Of a stretch of DNA of 64,000 nt, positions 33,640 through 41,628 are shown one piece after another; the stretch's first letter is position 1, and each line of letters begins with the position of its first letter. Under the pieces are notes generated by a model. It saw only the letters and a list, made by a program, of their open reading frames with translations, did no database searches and was not told the DNA's origin. Origin of the DNA: Micromonospora kangleipakensis (GTDB lineage: Bacteria; Actinomycetota; Actinomycetes; Mycobacteriales; Micromonosporaceae); the NCBI RefSeq assembly GCF_004217615.1, contig NZ_SHLD01000001.1:5828001-5892000 (forward strand), given 5' to 3'. The position numbers and the translations under genes were made by a program.

Positions 33640-34929
33640 TCACGGCAGGACCCCCTTCGATTCGAGGGCGTCGGCGATGGCGTCCCGCAGCTCGTTCGCG
33701 GTCTGCTGGGGCCGGATGCCCGACGGCGGCGACAGGATCGCCGACATGACCGTGGAGATGCTCTGGTAGGCGGGGGTCAGCGGACGGACCGCCGGCTCCT
33801 TCAGCTCCTCCAGGATGGTCTCCTTCATCGGGTACGCCTTCTCCATCTCCGGGTCGTCGTAGACCTGCTCGATGGTGGGCGGCACGCCGTCGTTGACCGC
33901 CGAGAACTTCTGGTTCTTCGCGTTGCGGATGCACCGGGCCGCCTCGAACGACTCCGTCGGGTGCTTGGAGTAGGTGCTGACGGCCATGTTGACGCCGCCG
34001 ATGGTGACCTTGCTCGGGGTGTTCGCGTCGATGCCGGGAACCCGGGCCCACTTGACCTTCTTCGCCAGGTCCGGGTTCGCCTCCTGCATCGCCGGATAGA
34101 CGAAGGGCCAGTTGACCTGGAAGGCGCCCGTGCCGGACTGGAACTCCAGCCGGACCGGGTCCTCCTTGGCGTTGGTGAACGACGGCGACGTCACGCCCGA
34201 CGTGGCGAACTTCTTCAGCTGGTCGAGCGCCTTGACGGTGCCGGCGTCCATCACGGCCTGCTTGCCGTCGTCGCTGAGGATCTTCCCGCCGGCGCTCTCG
34301 GCGAGGGTGTTGTAGAGGACGACCAGCCCCTCGTACTGGGCGCCCATGGTGAGCACCTGGTACGGCTTGCCCTGCTGCTTGAGCTGCTGGGCGGCGGAGA
34401 TCATCTCGTCCCAGGTCTTCGGTGGCTGCTGCACCAGGTCGGTGCGGTACCACAGGAGCTGGACGTTGGTATTCTTCGGCGCGGCGTAGAGCTTGCCCTC
34501 GTACCGGGCGGTGTCCAGCGGGCCGGTGAGGGTGCCCTGCTCCGCCTCCGCCTTGTCCTGACCGGTCCACTCCCGGATCCAGTGCGCGCTGGCGAACTCC
34601 TGCGTCCAGGTCACGTCGAGGCCGAGCACGTCCATCCCGCTGTCCTGCGCGGCCAGCCGGCGCACCATCTGCACCCGCTGCTCGTCAGCCTCCCGGGGCA
34701 GCACCCGGTAGACGATCTCGTAGCGCCCCTGCGCCTGCGCGTTGCAGTCGTCGACGACCTTTTGCAGGTTCTGTTCCGGCGGGTAGTACAGGTTGATCGT
34801 CGGCGTACCGCCGGCGCCGCCGGACCCGCAGGCCGCCAGCGGCGCCACCAACATCAGCGCGGCGGCTGCGGCCGCCGCGCGGAATCGTGGCCGCCGCCGG
34901 TCCGCGGCCTCGTCGGGGTCTGTCGTCAT
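33640..34929 (-). CDS. lpqY: Sugar-binding lipoprotein, LpqY-like (trehalose importer)
   Basis: A 429-residue extracytoplasmic binding protein. A long alanine-rich signal peptide ends in the lipobox LAAC near residue 34. NLYYPPEQNLQKVVDDCNAQ, LPREADEQRVQMVRRLAAQD and MDVLGLDVTWTQEFA resemble mycobacterial LpqY in order and wording. LpqY binds trehalose and hands it to SugABC, recycling trehalose released at the cell surface. AAAGGGGGAGGG precedes the ATG. It is the first gene of the four-gene operon. A general maltose-type ligand is the alternative. Confidence 0.8.
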   Translation of the reverse strand: MTTDPDEAADRRRPRFRAAAAAAALMLVAPLAACGSGGAGGTPTINLYYPPEQNLQKVVDDCNAQAQGRYEIVYRVLPREADEQRVQMVRRLAAQDSGMDVLGLDVTWTQEFASAHWIREWTGQDKAEAEQGTLTGPLDTARYEGKLYAAPKNTNVQLLWYRTDLVQQPPKTWDEMISAAQQLKQQGKPYQVLTMGAQYEGLVVLYNTLAESAGGKILSDDGKQAVMDAGTVKALDQLKKFATSGVTSPSFTNAKEDPVRLEFQSGTGAFQVNWPFVYPAMQEANPDLAKKVKWARVPGIDANTPSKVTIGGVNMAVSTYSKHPTESFEAARCIRNAKNQKFSAVNDGVPPTIEQVYDDPEMEKAYPMKETILEELKEPAVRPLTPAYQSISTVMSAILSPPSGIRPQQTANELRDAIADALESKGVLP

Positions 34930-35163
34930 CGCCCTCCCCCTTTCTTCGGCGAGAGCCGGGGTAAGGCACCCGTGCCCCGGCGCACGGCGACACGGCCGGG
35001 CGCTGGTTGCGGCAAATCCACTCGGCCCCGGGCGTTTCGTGCGCCAACAGTGCCCGACCTGCGACGCTGCGAAACCTGAGCGTCACGGAACGGGAAAGAC
35101 ATGACCTCGGGTGGGCGGGATCACCACCCTGCGCGCCGGCCGGACGGCCCTTACGCTCGGCGG

Positions 35164-35742
35164 ATGGACGCCACCCTCTTCTTCGATCCCGCCTGCCCGT
35201 GGACCTGGCGCACCTCCCGCTGGCTGGTCGCCGTCGCCGAGGCCCGGGGGCTGCGCGTCGAGTGGCGGGCGTTCAGCCTGGCCATCCTCAACGAGGGCCG
35301 GATCGCCCCCGAGTACGCCGACGCGATGGCCGCCTCAGGCCGGGCCCTCCGGCTGGTGGAGGCGCTGCGCGCCGAGGGCCGCCACGACGACGCCGGCCGC
35401 TTCTACGCGGAACTGGGCGCCCGCACCCACGACGGCGACAACCCGCTCGGCGACAAGATCGTGACCGCGGCCGTCGAGGCGGCCGGCCTCACCGCGGCCG
35501 CGCCGGCCCTCGACGACGAGCGCTGGGACCGGGCGGTACGCGAGTCGCACGCCCTGTCGTACGCCTCGGCGGGCCCGGACGTCGGCTCGCCGGTGCTGAT
35601 GGTTCCGGGCGCGGAGCGGGGCATCCACGGCCCGATCCTCACCGAGGTGCCCGGCACCGACGACGCCCTGACCGTCTGGGATTCGCTGCTGCCACTGATG
35701 CGGCTGCCGTCCTTCCACGAGATCAAGCGCGCCCGCCACTGA
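35164..35742 (+). CDS. DsbA-family protein (mycothiol-dependent Rv2466c-like)
   Basis: A 192-residue thioredoxin-fold protein without signal peptide. It begins MDATLFFDPACPWTWRTSRW, so the active site is CPWT rather than CPWC, and ends SFHEIKRAR as DsbA-like Rv2466c proteins do. Rv2466c of Mycobacterium tuberculosis uses mycothiol as reductant. With only one active-site Cys, this protein would act by a monothiol mechanism. The ATG at 35164 is followed by the beta strand expected for the fold. It stands alone between the lpqY promoter region and a VOC gene. Confidence 0.8.
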   Translation: MDATLFFDPACPWTWRTSRWLVAVAEARGLRVEWRAFSLAILNEGRIAPEYADAMAASGRALRLVEALRAEGRHDDAGRFYAELGARTHDGDNPLGDKIVTAAVEAAGLTAAAPALDDERWDRAVRESHALSYASAGPDVGSPVLMVPGAERGIHGPILTEVPGTDDALTVWDSLLPLMRLPSFHEIKRARH

Positions 35743-35798
35743 CCCCTCCCCTGGCGGCGCGGCGGGCCGGTGTCGGTCGGGGGCGGCATGATGGCCGG

Positions 35799-36155
35799 AT
35801 GATCGCGCGCTTCAAGGATCTCTGCATGGACGCCGCCGACGCCCCGGCGCTGGCCGGGTTCTGGGCCCGGATCCTCGACGGCGAGGTGGTCGACACCGGT
35901 GACGGTGACGCCCGGATGGACCTCCGCCCCGGCGGGGCCGGACCGGAGTCGATCTGGGTCAACCGGGTGCCCGAGCCGCGTACCGGCAAGACCCGGGTGC
36001 GCCTGGACCTGCGCCTCGCCGACGCGGACCCGGCGGCGCTGCTGGCCGCCGGCGCCCGGCTGGTCCGGGAGCCGGACGCGGAGGTCGACTGGTGGGTGCT
36101 GGCCGACCCGGAGGGCAACGAGTTCTGCGCCTTCCCTGCCCGTCCCACCCAGTGA
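35799..36155 (+). CDS. VOC-family (glyoxalase-like) protein
   Basis: A 118-residue protein with one vicinal-oxygen-chelate domain pair: MIARFKDLCMDAADAPALAG at the start, WARILDGEVVD, and WWVLADPEGNEFCAF at the end, the classic DPxGNxFC close of the family. Members include glyoxalases, bleomycin-binding proteins and dioxygenases. Metal ligands are not fully conserved, so it may be non-catalytic. The start ATG at 35799 overlaps an upstream out-of-frame ATG. Function is unknown. Confidence 0.85.
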   Translation: MIARFKDLCMDAADAPALAGFWARILDGEVVDTGDGDARMDLRPGGAGPESIWVNRVPEPRTGKTRVRLDLRLADADPAALLAAGARLVREPDAEVDWWVLADPEGNEFCAFPARPTQ

Positions 36156-36340
36156 ACGGCGAGACTACCCAGCGTGCGCCCGGTGCACTAGCGTTTCGGT
36201 AGCTCCGCAGCCAGCGCGTCGCCGTCGAAGTCGATACGCCTCCGGCCGACCCCCGACCCGTCCGATCGGTTGGTAATCGCGGGAACCCCCCTCTGCCGCG
36301 TCACCGGTTGGGCAGGATCGTCCCCAACGAGGAGGTTGTC

Positions 36341-36772
36341 GTGCAGGACACCCGCGCTCTCGCCCTGACGTTCGAGGTGAGCGGCCTGCCCCCGGTCAAG
36401 ACCGAGGCCCTGTCCATCTTCGCCGCCGGGCACCGGCAGGCGACCCGGGTCCGCGCCCTGCTCCAGGCGGCCTGCGAAGCCGCCCAGCGCACCGGCTGGA
36501 CCCCGCTCGCCGGGCCGATCGAGGTGGACCTGACCCTGCGCTGCCCGCCCGGGCACCGCACCTCCGACGCCAGCACCCTGCTGGGCGGGGTCTGCGCGGT
36601 GCTGCAGGACAAGAAGCGGGTGGCCAACATCGGGCTGGCCCACCTCGGCGTCCTGGTCGACGTCGCCCTCTACGACGACGACCGGCAGATCCGCCGGCTG
36701 TCCTACGTCGAGGAGCCGGCGGAGGACTTCTCGTACCAGGTCCGGGTGGCCGCCGTACCCACCGTGGTTTGA
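36341..36772 (+). CDS. Conserved hypothetical protein, RusA-like fold suspected
   Basis: A 143-residue actinobacterial protein. GAGGAGG stands five bases before the GTG at 36341. The pattern TSDASTLLGGVCAVLQDKKR, then LGVLVDVALYDDDRQIRRLS, resembles RusA resolvases (Asp-containing helix, then a DDxQI strand). The first Asp cluster is weaker than in true RusA, and no phage genes are adjacent. I treat the resemblance as a fold hint only. It precedes a small gene of unknown function by 47 bases. Confidence 0.6.
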   Translation: MQDTRALALTFEVSGLPPVKTEALSIFAAGHRQATRVRALLQAACEAAQRTGWTPLAGPIEVDLTLRCPPGHRTSDASTLLGGVCAVLQDKKRVANIGLAHLGVLVDVALYDDDRQIRRLSYVEEPAEDFSYQVRVAAVPTVV

Positions 36773-36819
36773 CCGACGGCCGCGGTGGGGTACCGCGGAC
36801 GCCGATGAAGGGAGCGCCG

Positions 36820-37095
36820 ATGTCGGAGCCACATGTCACGCTCGACCCGAGCGGGCTCGATGCAGTGCAGCAGAAGCTGCGCGGCCCGCTGGAGGATCAG
36901 CTGACCTCGGCCCTGCACGCGGCCATCGACCGGGTCCGGTCCAGCTACGCCGGCGAGCCGGTCGAGGAGGTCTGCCGCCGGCTGCTCGACGAGACCCGCG
37001 CCGGCCTGCACCCGGACATCGCCGCCGGCTTCAACCCCGACATGGACGAGTTCTGTCGGGTCGCCGTGGCGATCGTCCGGGGCGAGACCTCCTGA
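36820..37095 (+). CDS. Small conserved hypothetical protein
   Basis: A 91-residue, mostly helical protein: MSEPHVTLDPSGLDAVQQKL, then amphipathic helices and DFNPDMDEF-like acidic loops (FNPDMDEFCRVAVAIV near residue 68). No family was recognised. GAAGGGAG lies eight bases before the ATG at 36820. It probably shares a transcript with the RusA-like gene upstream and ends at the terminator at 37106. Confidence 0.6.
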   Translation: MSEPHVTLDPSGLDAVQQKLRGPLEDQLTSALHAAIDRVRSSYAGEPVEEVCRRLLDETRAGLHPDIAAGFNPDMDEFCRVAVAIVRGETS

Positions 37096-37105
37096 GGCAC
37101 GCCTG

Positions 37106-37142
37106 ACCGACCGCGCCGGCCCCCGGGTCGGCGCCGGTCGGT
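37106..37142. terminator. Bidirectional terminator
   Basis: ACCGACCG (37106-37113) and CGGTCGGT (37135-37142) pair, with further GCGCCG/CGGCGC pairing inside. It separates the small plus-strand gene from the convergent lipoprotein gene. Confidence 0.65.
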
Positions 37143-37168
37143 TCCGTGCGGCTCACCTCCCGCGCACC

Positions 37169-37876
37169 TCAGCTGCGGCGCACGTCGACCGAGACGACGT
37201 GCGTGCCGTCCGGGCGGGTGGACTCCCCCAGCCGCACCGGCAGCGGGCCGCTCGTGGTCCGCAGGCCCAGCCCGAAGCTGAGGTACCCCTCGAAGTCACC
37301 GGCGGGGGCCCAGCCGCGCAGCGTGGGGTAGCCGATGGTCCGCGCGGGCGCGCTCACCGTGCTCCGGCCGCTGCTGTCGTGCCCCTGGGCGGGGTGGAAG
37401 CGGACGGAGAGGAACGCGTCTCCCGGGAGGTCGACCGGGGTGCCGCTGCCGTCGGACTCCACCCGGTCGACGTAGCCGACCTGGTAGCCGGGGGTGGGGC
37501 CGCGGAAGGCGAAGGTGATCCGGCTGAAGCCCTCGGCCGGGTGGTCGCCGACCCCCACCTCGACCAGGACGGGCAGCGGCTCCCCCGGCGCCGGGGTGAC
37601 CGGCACCCGGACGGTGTGCGTCACCTGGGCGGGCGCGGTGGGCACCGCCCAGCCGTACGTCACCCGCCAGTCGCCGACGGACTGGCTCGGCGCCGCGCTG
37701 GTCGGCGGCGGGGTGGTGTCGGACGGCGGGGTGGTGCCCGGCGCGGTGGCGGCGGTGGACGCGCCGGGCGCGGGCGCCGTCGAGGGTGCGGACGTCGCGC
37801 CGTCGCGGTCGGTCGCGCAGGCCGCCACGAGCAGCACGACCAGGCTGGCGAGCAGTGGTACGCGCTGAGGTGTCAT
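37169..37876 (-). CDS. AMIN-like domain lipoprotein
   Basis: A 235-residue secreted lipoprotein. The signal peptide ends in LLVAAC near residue 20, followed by a ~50-residue linker of Ala, Pro, Ser and Thr. The single domain contains FSRITFAFRGPTPGYQVGYV near residue 117, SGTPVDLPGDAFLSVRF and DFEGYLSFGLGLRT, then a closing VVSVDVR strand. These are the marks of the AMIN-like domain found in actinobacterial cell-wall lipoproteins. It is anchored outside the membrane and may bind envelope polymers. It is a single gene. Confidence 0.8.
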   Translation of the reverse strand: MTPQRVPLLASLVVLLVAACATDRDGATSAPSTAPAPGASTAATAPGTTPPSDTTPPPTSAAPSQSVGDWRVTYGWAVPTAPAQVTHTVRVPVTPAPGEPLPVLVEVGVGDHPAEGFSRITFAFRGPTPGYQVGYVDRVESDGSGTPVDLPGDAFLSVRFHPAQGHDSSGRSTVSAPARTIGYPTLRGWAPAGDFEGYLSFGLGLRTTSGPLPVRLGESTRPDGTHVVSVDVRRS

Positions 37877-37946
37877 GGCTCAGTCTCCCGCCGGGCTGGG
37901 CACCCTGGACAGAGCCGTTCGTGCCGTGTCGGCGGGATCGTCGACG

Positions 37947-38230
37947 TCAGGCGGCCATCGGGTCGACCCGCGAGCCGGTCAACGGGTGCCCCGGGGCGGC
38001 CGGCACGGCCGCCAGCTCCGCCGCGTACTCGCGGACCAGCGCCGGCAGGCGACAGCCGCCGGGCCCCTCCCACTGCACCAGGTGCGCGTCGGCCAGGTCC
38101 TCCAGCGCCCGTCGTACCCGGTGCGCGGAGACGCCGAGCTGGGCGGCGGCCCGATCCACCCGCGCCGGGGCGTCGGGGGACACGCCGAGCAGTGCGAGGA
38201 GCCGGCCGGCGACCGGTGGGGATGGGTCAG
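37947..38230 (-). pseudogene. AfsR/SARP-type regulator remnant (winged-helix part)
   Basis: The minus strand reads VAGRLLALLGVSPDAPARVD, RAAAQLGVSAHRVRRALEDL and ADAHLVQWEGPGGCRLPALV, ending REYAAELAAV and a stop at 37947. This is the winged-helix module that follows the NB-ARC ATPase in AfsR-like transcription regulators. The ATPase and DNA-binding domains that should precede it, and the TPR that should follow, are absent. It is a short relic of a large regulator. Confidence 0.6.
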
Positions 38231-38532
38231 GACCGGGTCCGCAACTCCCCGGTCCTGACCCCCAGCCGTCCGGCGTGGTAGCGGAATTCGCCGTTGCGAG
38301 CGCGGCAGGCGTGGCACGCCGCCAACGCCGGGCTCAACACGGCGAGCCGGCCCGCATGCACTCAGCTCCACGGTGCCCAACTACCGGACTTCGGCGCGCC
38401 CCCGACTCACCCCGAAGAGCCGTGAACGCGGGCCCAGGTTAGGCATCCCGCCGCAGGTCGAACAAGCTTTTGCGGACCCGGGAGAATGTGATTGATACCA
38501 ACGTGGAAATACGGCATGTCGGCGTAACAGGG
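38231..38532. other. Intergenic region without recognised features
   Basis: A slightly AT-richer stretch near 38485-38520 (GTGATTGATACCAACGTGG) stands out, but no promoter, RNA or gene can be supported. Confidence 0.4.
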
Positions 38533-39318
38533 TCAGCCGGAGTGGCGCTGTTTCTCCTCGGAGCGGCCGGTCCGCCCGCCCACCCGTCGCGCCTCGGACC
38601 GGCCGGCCGCCACGGCGCCGGCGATCAGCGCGAGCGCACCCAGATGCAGCAGCCGCACCCCGCCCGGGGCCGGCACCGTCGCGTACGGCAGCGCCGGCAG
38701 CACCGCCGCGCCGGCGGCCGTGACGATCAGCGCCATCCCCCAGAAGACCGTGGGCCGCGGCGGTGGCGTCGGCGGTCGCACGCCGTCAAAGATCTCATGC
38801 CGGCGGGCGGCGCGCAGCGCCAGGCCGACCACGACGACGGCGCCGCCCACCGTGCTGAGCAGGTCGCCGAAGAACCACCAGTCCATGCCGGTGAGCGCGT
38901 GCCAGTCGACGCCCAGGGCGCGCAGCCAGCGGTCGGTGTGGGTGACCCGGTCCCAGGCGACGTGGCTGGCCGCGCCGATCAGCGCCGAGCAGACGGTGAC
39001 CTGCCATGGATGCCGGACGCCGCCGAGGGCGGCATGGTCCCGCCAGGCGAAGGCACGGTCGCCGGGCAGGTGCACCGCGATCCCGGCGATCGTCCGGCGG
39101 ACGATCCAGGCGTAGCCGAGCGCGACCGGCAGGCACCACCAGAGCAGCCCGCCCAGCGTGTGGGTCCGCAGCCCGAGGTCGTACCGGGTGCCGCTGAACA
39201 GGTAGCCGACGTCCGGCGACACCGCCCCGGTGGCCAGCGCCACCCCGTCGAACCAGTGCGGGCGCCACAGCTTCAGCGGCAGCACCGGAGCCAGGTGCGA
39301 GGGGAACGTCAGCGGCAC
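38533..39318 (-). CDS. DUF4184 family membrane protein
   Basis: A 261-residue membrane protein. It opens MPLTFPSHLAPVLPLKLWRP and contains GAVSPDVGYLFSG, AASHVAWDRVTHTDRW and six hydrophobic helices, matching DUF4184. The conserved His and Asp residues (SHLAP, SHVAWD) resemble membrane metal-dependent hydrolases of the YdjM type. Function is unknown. It ends in a basic, charged tail. A HAD hydrolase gene lies 21 bases upstream on the same strand and may be cotranscribed. Confidence 0.8.
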   Translation of the reverse strand: MPLTFPSHLAPVLPLKLWRPHWFDGVALATGAVSPDVGYLFSGTRYDLGLRTHTLGGLLWWCLPVALGYAWIVRRTIAGIAVHLPGDRAFAWRDHAALGGVRHPWQVTVCSALIGAASHVAWDRVTHTDRWLRALGVDWHALTGMDWWFFGDLLSTVGGAVVVVGLALRAARRHEIFDGVRPPTPPPRPTVFWGMALIVTAAGAAVLPALPYATVPAPGGVRLLHLGALALIAGAVAAGRSEARRVGGRTGRSEEKQRHSG

Positions 39319-39339
39319 GGCTGGGACATTACCGGCGGA

Positions 39340-40038
39340 TCAGAAGTGCCGGAGCAGGTCGGGGAAAGCGGCCAGCCGGACCACCCCGGCGTCGGTCGGG
39401 TCCAGCTCGTCGTGCTCCAGCACCCAGGTGTTCTCGTTCGGGATGAAGACCGCGTTCAGGCCGGCGGCCCGGGCCGGCAGGATGTCCGACCGCGGGGAGT
39501 TCCCGATCATCCAGGCACCGGCCGGGTCGAACGCGTGCTCGGCGGCGAGCCACCGGTACGTCTCGACGTCCTTCTCCCGGACGATGTGCGCGGCGCGGAA
39601 GTGGCGCAGCAGGCCCGAGGCGTCCAGCTTGCGCTGCTGCTCTTCCTGCTCCCCCTTGGTGAGCAGCAGCAACTCGTGGCGGGTGGCGAGGTCGTCCAGC
39701 GTCTCCGCGACCCCGGGCATCAGCTCGACGGTGTGCCCGACCAGCGCCGCGGCCAGCTCGTCCAGCTCCCGGCGCTCCCGCTCAGTGGCCGGCCGCGCGC
39801 GCAGCCGCTCCAGGCACTCCCCCAGGCTGCGCAGGAAGACCTTGCTGCCGTAGCCGTGCGCCACGGCGTTGGCCCGCTCGATGTCGTCGAGGATGGCCCG
39901 GATCTCGGTACGGTCCAGCGTGGGATGGTCCAGCCAGGCGAGGAAGTCGTCGATCACCCGCTCGAAGAGGACGTTGTTCTCCCAGAGCGTGTCGTCGGCG
40001 TCGAAGATGAGCACCGTCGCCTCCCGGCACTGCGGCAT
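39340..40038 (-). CDS. HAD-family hydrolase
   Basis: A 232-residue haloacid-dehalogenase-type phosphatase. Motif I is FDADDTLWENN, motif II LLLLTKG, and motif IV IGNSPRSDILPARAAG, with a helical cap between them (about residues 25-105). The nucleophile is the first Asp of DADDT. The family dephosphorylates small metabolites in the cytosol. AAGGGGAA precedes the ATG at 40038. The closeness to the DUF4184 gene suggests one transcript; substrate is unknown. Confidence 0.88.
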   Translation of the reverse strand: MPQCREATVLIFDADDTLWENNVLFERVIDDFLAWLDHPTLDRTEIRAILDDIERANAVAHGYGSKVFLRSLGECLERLRARPATERERRELDELAAALVGHTVELMPGVAETLDDLATRHELLLLTKGEQEEQQRKLDASGLLRHFRAAHIVREKDVETYRWLAAEHAFDPAGAWMIGNSPRSDILPARAAGLNAVFIPNENTWVLEHDELDPTDAGVVRLAAFPDLLRHF

Positions 40039-40212
40039 CGCGTTCCCCTTCCGTGTCCGGACCGGGGACACGCTACTGCGCCCGGCGGACCGGGACATCC
40101 GGTTATGTCCTCCGGTGGCGGCCGGACGGCCGGTGCGGACTGACCGAACGCCGACGTACCGGCGGCGGCCACCCGACTGCGCGTACCGGAGTCGCCGGGT
40201 GATGCTTCGGCG

Positions 40213-41562
40213 ATGACGACCTCTCGCGATCATCCACGTACGACCCGGGCCCGACCGAGCGGACGGAAGCGGCGTCGCCGGAGCGCGGCCGCCGGACTGC
40301 TGGCCGCCCTCGTCGCGGCGGGCAGCGCCCTTCCCGCGACCCCGGCCCTCGCGGTCAACGCCGCACACGCCACCGTGGTCAGCGCCGACCCGGCGAACTG
40401 GACGCCGCACGCGCTCGACGGCACGGTTTACCGGATCATCCAGATCGGCAACCGGGTCTACATGGCCGGTTCCTTCACCAAGGTCCGCAACGCGGGCAGC
40501 ACCACGGACCTGGCGATGCCCCGGCTGGTGGCCTTCGACGCCACCACCGGCCGGATCGACACCACCTTCCGGCCGGTGGTCAACAGCACCGTCAAGGCCC
40601 TCGCCGCCGCGGCGGACGGCCGGTCGCTCTACATCGGCGGGTCGTTCACCTCGGTCAACGGCGTGGCCGCCCCGCGGGTCGCCCGGGTCGACGCGGCCAC
40701 CGGGGCCCGGGTCGCCGGCTTCGCCCCGGCCGCGCTCAACGGGCAGGTCAACGACATGCGGCTGGTCGGCGCCCGGCTCATCCTCGGCGGGGCGTTCCAG
40801 ACGGTGGGCGGGGTGACCCGGCGCGGTCTGGCGGCGCTGAACGCGGGTTCCGGGGCCGCCGACTCATCGGTGAACCTGCGGCTCGACGGCCCGCGCACCA
40901 CCACGACCGGCGTCACCGCCCCGGTCAAGGTGGAGGCGCTCGACGTCTCCGCCGACGGCAGCCGGCTGATCTTCGTGGGGAACTTCAGCACGGTCGCCGG
41001 CCAGGCCCGGCACCAGCTCGCGGTGGCAGGGCTGAGCTCCACGGGGGCGACCCTCTCCGGCTGGTCGACCACCCGGTACCAACCCACGTGCTCGGGCGGA
41101 ACGCCCACCTACATGCGGGGGGTGGACATTTCGCCCGACGGGACCTGGTTCGCCGTGGTGACGACCGGCTACACGTACACCGGCCTGCTCTGCGACGCGG
41201 CAGCCCGGTGGGAGTTCGGGACCGAGACCTCCGGCAAGCAGCCGACCTGGGTGAACTACACCGGCGGCGACACCCTGCTCTCGGTGGCCATCACCGGCCC
41301 GGCGGTCTACGTCGGCGGGCACCAGCGCTGGCTGGACAACCCGTACGGCCGCAACTCGGCGGGGGCGGGCGCGGTGTCCCGGCCCGGGATCGGGGCGATC
41401 CACCCCACCACGGGCAAGGCGCTCGCGTGGAACCCGACCAAGGAACGCGGGGTCGGCACCGCCGAGCTGTACGCCACCGAGCGGGGACTCTGGATCGGTA
41501 GCGACACCAGCACCGTCGCCGGTGAGTACCACGGCAAGATCGCCTTCTTCCCGTTGCCCTGA
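40213..41562 (+). CDS. Secreted beta-propeller protein with delta-60-like repeats
   Basis: A 449-residue exported protein. The first 47 residues form a twin-basic, long signal peptide ending PATPALA. The mature part consists of repeats of about 50 residues of the form LYIGGSFTSVNGVAAPRVAR and LILGGAFQTVGGVTRRGLAA (also near residues 80, 120, 165 and 225). This GGxFxxVxG pattern is typical of delta-60-like propellers. Two Cys (SGG and LLCDAA regions) may form a disulfide. It is probably a cell-surface or spore-associated protein. Function is unknown. Confidence 0.75.
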   Translation: MTTSRDHPRTTRARPSGRKRRRRSAAAGLLAALVAAGSALPATPALAVNAAHATVVSADPANWTPHALDGTVYRIIQIGNRVYMAGSFTKVRNAGSTTDLAMPRLVAFDATTGRIDTTFRPVVNSTVKALAAAADGRSLYIGGSFTSVNGVAAPRVARVDAATGARVAGFAPAALNGQVNDMRLVGARLILGGAFQTVGGVTRRGLAALNAGSGAADSSVNLRLDGPRTTTTGVTAPVKVEALDVSADGSRLIFVGNFSTVAGQARHQLAVAGLSSTGATLSGWSTTRYQPTCSGGTPTYMRGVDISPDGTWFAVVTTGYTYTGLLCDAAARWEFGTETSGKQPTWVNYTGGDTLLSVAITGPAVYVGGHQRWLDNPYGRNSAGAGAVSRPGIGAIHPTTGKALAWNPTKERGVGTAELYATERGLWIGSDTSTVAGEYHGKIAFFPLP

Positions 41563-41575
41563 CCCGTGCCGGCAC

Positions 41576-41610
41576 GGGCGCGGCGGTCGATCCTTCCGGC
41601 CGCCGCGCCC
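41576..41610. terminator. Terminator between convergent genes
   Basis: GGGCGCGGCGG (41576-41586) and CCGCCGCGCCC (41600-41610) form a perfect 11-bp stem with a 13-base loop between the propeller gene and the glucosidase gene. Confidence 0.7.
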
Positions 41611-41628
41611 CGGGGCCGGTCCGGCGGA

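Noticed and set aside
40213..41562. A PQQ-dependent dehydrogenase
   Set aside because: The GGxFxxVxG repeats fit delta-60-like propellers; no PQQ-binding Trp-docking or cofactor residues were seen.
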